6,259 nt of DNA from Calditrichota bacterium (GTDB taxonomy: Bacteria; Calditrichota; Calditrichia; RBG-13-44-9), in NCBI GenBank assembly GCA_016934605.1, contig JAFGSO010000429.1, forward strand, positions 1 to 6,259, in the 5' to 3' direction. Both the position numbers and the translations under genes were made by a program. This document shows, piece after piece, positions 5,322-6,259 of the stretch. The notes beneath the pieces were generated by a model, which saw only the letters and a list, made by a program, of their open reading frames with translations, had not been told where the DNA came from and did not search any database. The first letter of the stretch is position 1. Each line of letters starts with the position of its first letter.

Positions 5322-6259
5322 GAAATTTTCGGCTCCCGCATTGTGGACTGATATTTTTTTATAAGTGAAATTAATTCTGCCAGATCGTCATGATTATTAT
5401 AAAAATGTGGAGAAATCCGGATTTTCCGGTCACGCAACGAAACAAACACTCTCCTGTCCCGCAGGTAATTGAAGAGTTCTTCAGCCTTGGAATGAAAAAA
5501 GGTGACAATACCGGAACGGTGTTTTATATTTACATCACCAAAAATTTCAAATCCGGCCTCCTGCAAAGAGCATATCAGGAATTCGGTATTTGTCAGTATT
5601 TTCTCTTCGATAGTATCAATGCCAATGTTCAGCATCATATCAAGAGTTGCGGTAGCTGTTATCATGGCCATGGTATTCATACTGCCCGGTTCAAACCGCT
5701 GAGCCGAATCCGCAAAAGGTTGAGTATAATTGAAGAAATCGAAAGGAGTTTCCAGGCCCATCCAGCCGGCCTGCGCCGGATAGAGACGTGGGAAGATACG
5801 CGGTGAGATATAGACGACTCCGAGACCGGCAGGCCACATCAGCCATTTATGACCCCCGCTGGCCAAAAAATCAATTCCCAGCTGATTCATATCCATTCTC
5901 AAGGCCCCGAGTCCCTGGATGGCATCAACGCTGAAAATAATGTCATGCTCCCGGCAAATAGAGGAAATCGCCGCGAGATCATTCCGAAAACCGTTCAGAA
6001 ACTCAACAAAACTGATGGATAAGAGTCGCGTCTGTGGCCGTATGGCTTTTTGGAGGTCATCCGGATCGATAATACCGTTGCGGTGTTTCACAAAATCCAC
6101 CGATACACCCAGACGTTGAAGGTTGGTAAATGGGATAACATTGGCAGGAAATTCAAAATCGTTCAACAGAATCCGGTCCCCCGCTTTCCATTCCAGACCG
6201 AGAGCCAGAATATTCAATCCGGCGGAGGTGTTGGAAACCAGGGCGATGTTGTCCGGAAG
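5318..6259 (-). CDS. Class V aminotransferase-fold PLP enzyme, N-terminus outside window
   Basis: 313 residues are visible; the frame stays open to the window edge, with LPDNIALVSNTSAG upstream of the first TTG (6217), so the real start lies beyond 6259. Roughly 60-90 residues are probably missing, judging by the usual 370-400. In numbering from the window edge, Lys138 (SGGHKW) is the Schiff-base lysine, Asp112 and Gln115 (SVDAIQG) bind the PLP ring, and Arg188 sits in RFEPGSMNT. The C-terminal RIS segment carries a likely substrate-carboxylate Arg281. The SufS/IscS catalytic cysteine loop (RxGHHC type) is replaced by a segment with no Cys, so it is not a standard cysteine desulfurase. Isopenicillin-N-epimerase-like or other class V lyase/aminotransferase roles fit better, but the substrate is unknown. 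Its stop overlaps the cyclase start (ATGA), indicating an operon with translational coupling. Confidence 0.85.
   Translation of the reverse strand, partial: LPDNIALVSNTSAGLNILALGLEWKAGDRILLNDFEFPANVIPFTNLQRLGVSVDFVKHRNGIIDPDDLQKAIRPQTRLLSISFVEFLNGFRNDLAAISSICREHDIIFSVDAIQGLGALRMDMNQLGIDFLASGGHKWLMWPAGLGVVYISPRIFPRLYPAQAGWMGLETPFDFFNYTQPFADSAQRFEPGSMNTMAMITATATLDMMLNIGIDTIEEKILTNTEFLICSLQEAGFEIFGDVNIKHRSGIVTFFHSKAEELFNYLRDRRVFVSLRDRKIRISPHFYNNHDDLAELISLIKKYQSTMREPKIS

Noticed and set aside
5390..5806. 138-codon open frame on the plus strand opposite the aminotransferase gene
   Set aside because: It is antisense to clearly conserved PLP-enzyme sequence and has no domain features; it is a shadow frame.
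5318..6217. Aminotransferase gene starting at the TTG at 6217
   Set aside because: The upstream codons to the window edge continue typical class V family sequence (NTSAG motif), so the start must lie outside the window.

Overview
The window looks like a piece of chromosome from an uncultured Gram-negative bacterium with moderate to low GC content. A BshB1-type bacillithiol deacetylase, a CHASE2-adenylate cyclase and text-like short intergenic repeats together recall the FCB-related lineages (Calditrichota, KSB1, Marinimicrobia, Ignavibacteria and similar). This placement rests on protein style and repeat style only and is tentative. There is no sign of a phage, IS element, CRISPR array, rRNA or tRNA.

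Layout: (1) Positions 1-506 have no gene. They hold short-period repeats: an octamer array of ACAAGAnn type (about 99-166), two GC-rich hairpins with related arms (128-148 and 214-230), and a clean heptamer array of CCAGNAN type (326-421) that fades upstream towards 241. (2) 507-1061 (+) encodes a gamma-class carbonic anhydrase with all three zinc histidines. (3) 1062-1346 is an AT-rich spacer with a plausible promoter. (4) 1347-2141 (+) encodes a class II glutamine amidotransferase of the YafJ/EgtC type, followed 63 bp later by bshB1 (2205-2954, +), probably co-transcribed. (5) 2955-3170 is a convergent spacer with a short CGGAG repeat and no convincing terminator. (6) On the minus strand, a class V aminotransferase-fold PLP enzyme (5318-6259, N-terminus outside the window) overlaps by ATGA with a 716-residue CHASE2-adenylate cyclase (3171-5321).

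How the genes may work together: the cyclase has Thr instead of Asp at the second adenine-recognition position. This is the class IIIb signature, and members of that subclass are known to respond to inorganic carbon. A carbonic anhydrase lies about 2.1 kb away, so a CO2/bicarbonate-cAMP link is an attractive but unproven idea. The amidotransferase/bshB1 pair hints at low-molecular-weight thiol metabolism. The aminotransferase-cyclase pair is translationally coupled, but the substrate of the PLP enzyme cannot be read from the sequence. I found no clearly new multi-gene system. The most unusual DNA is the repeat-rich leader at 1-506.
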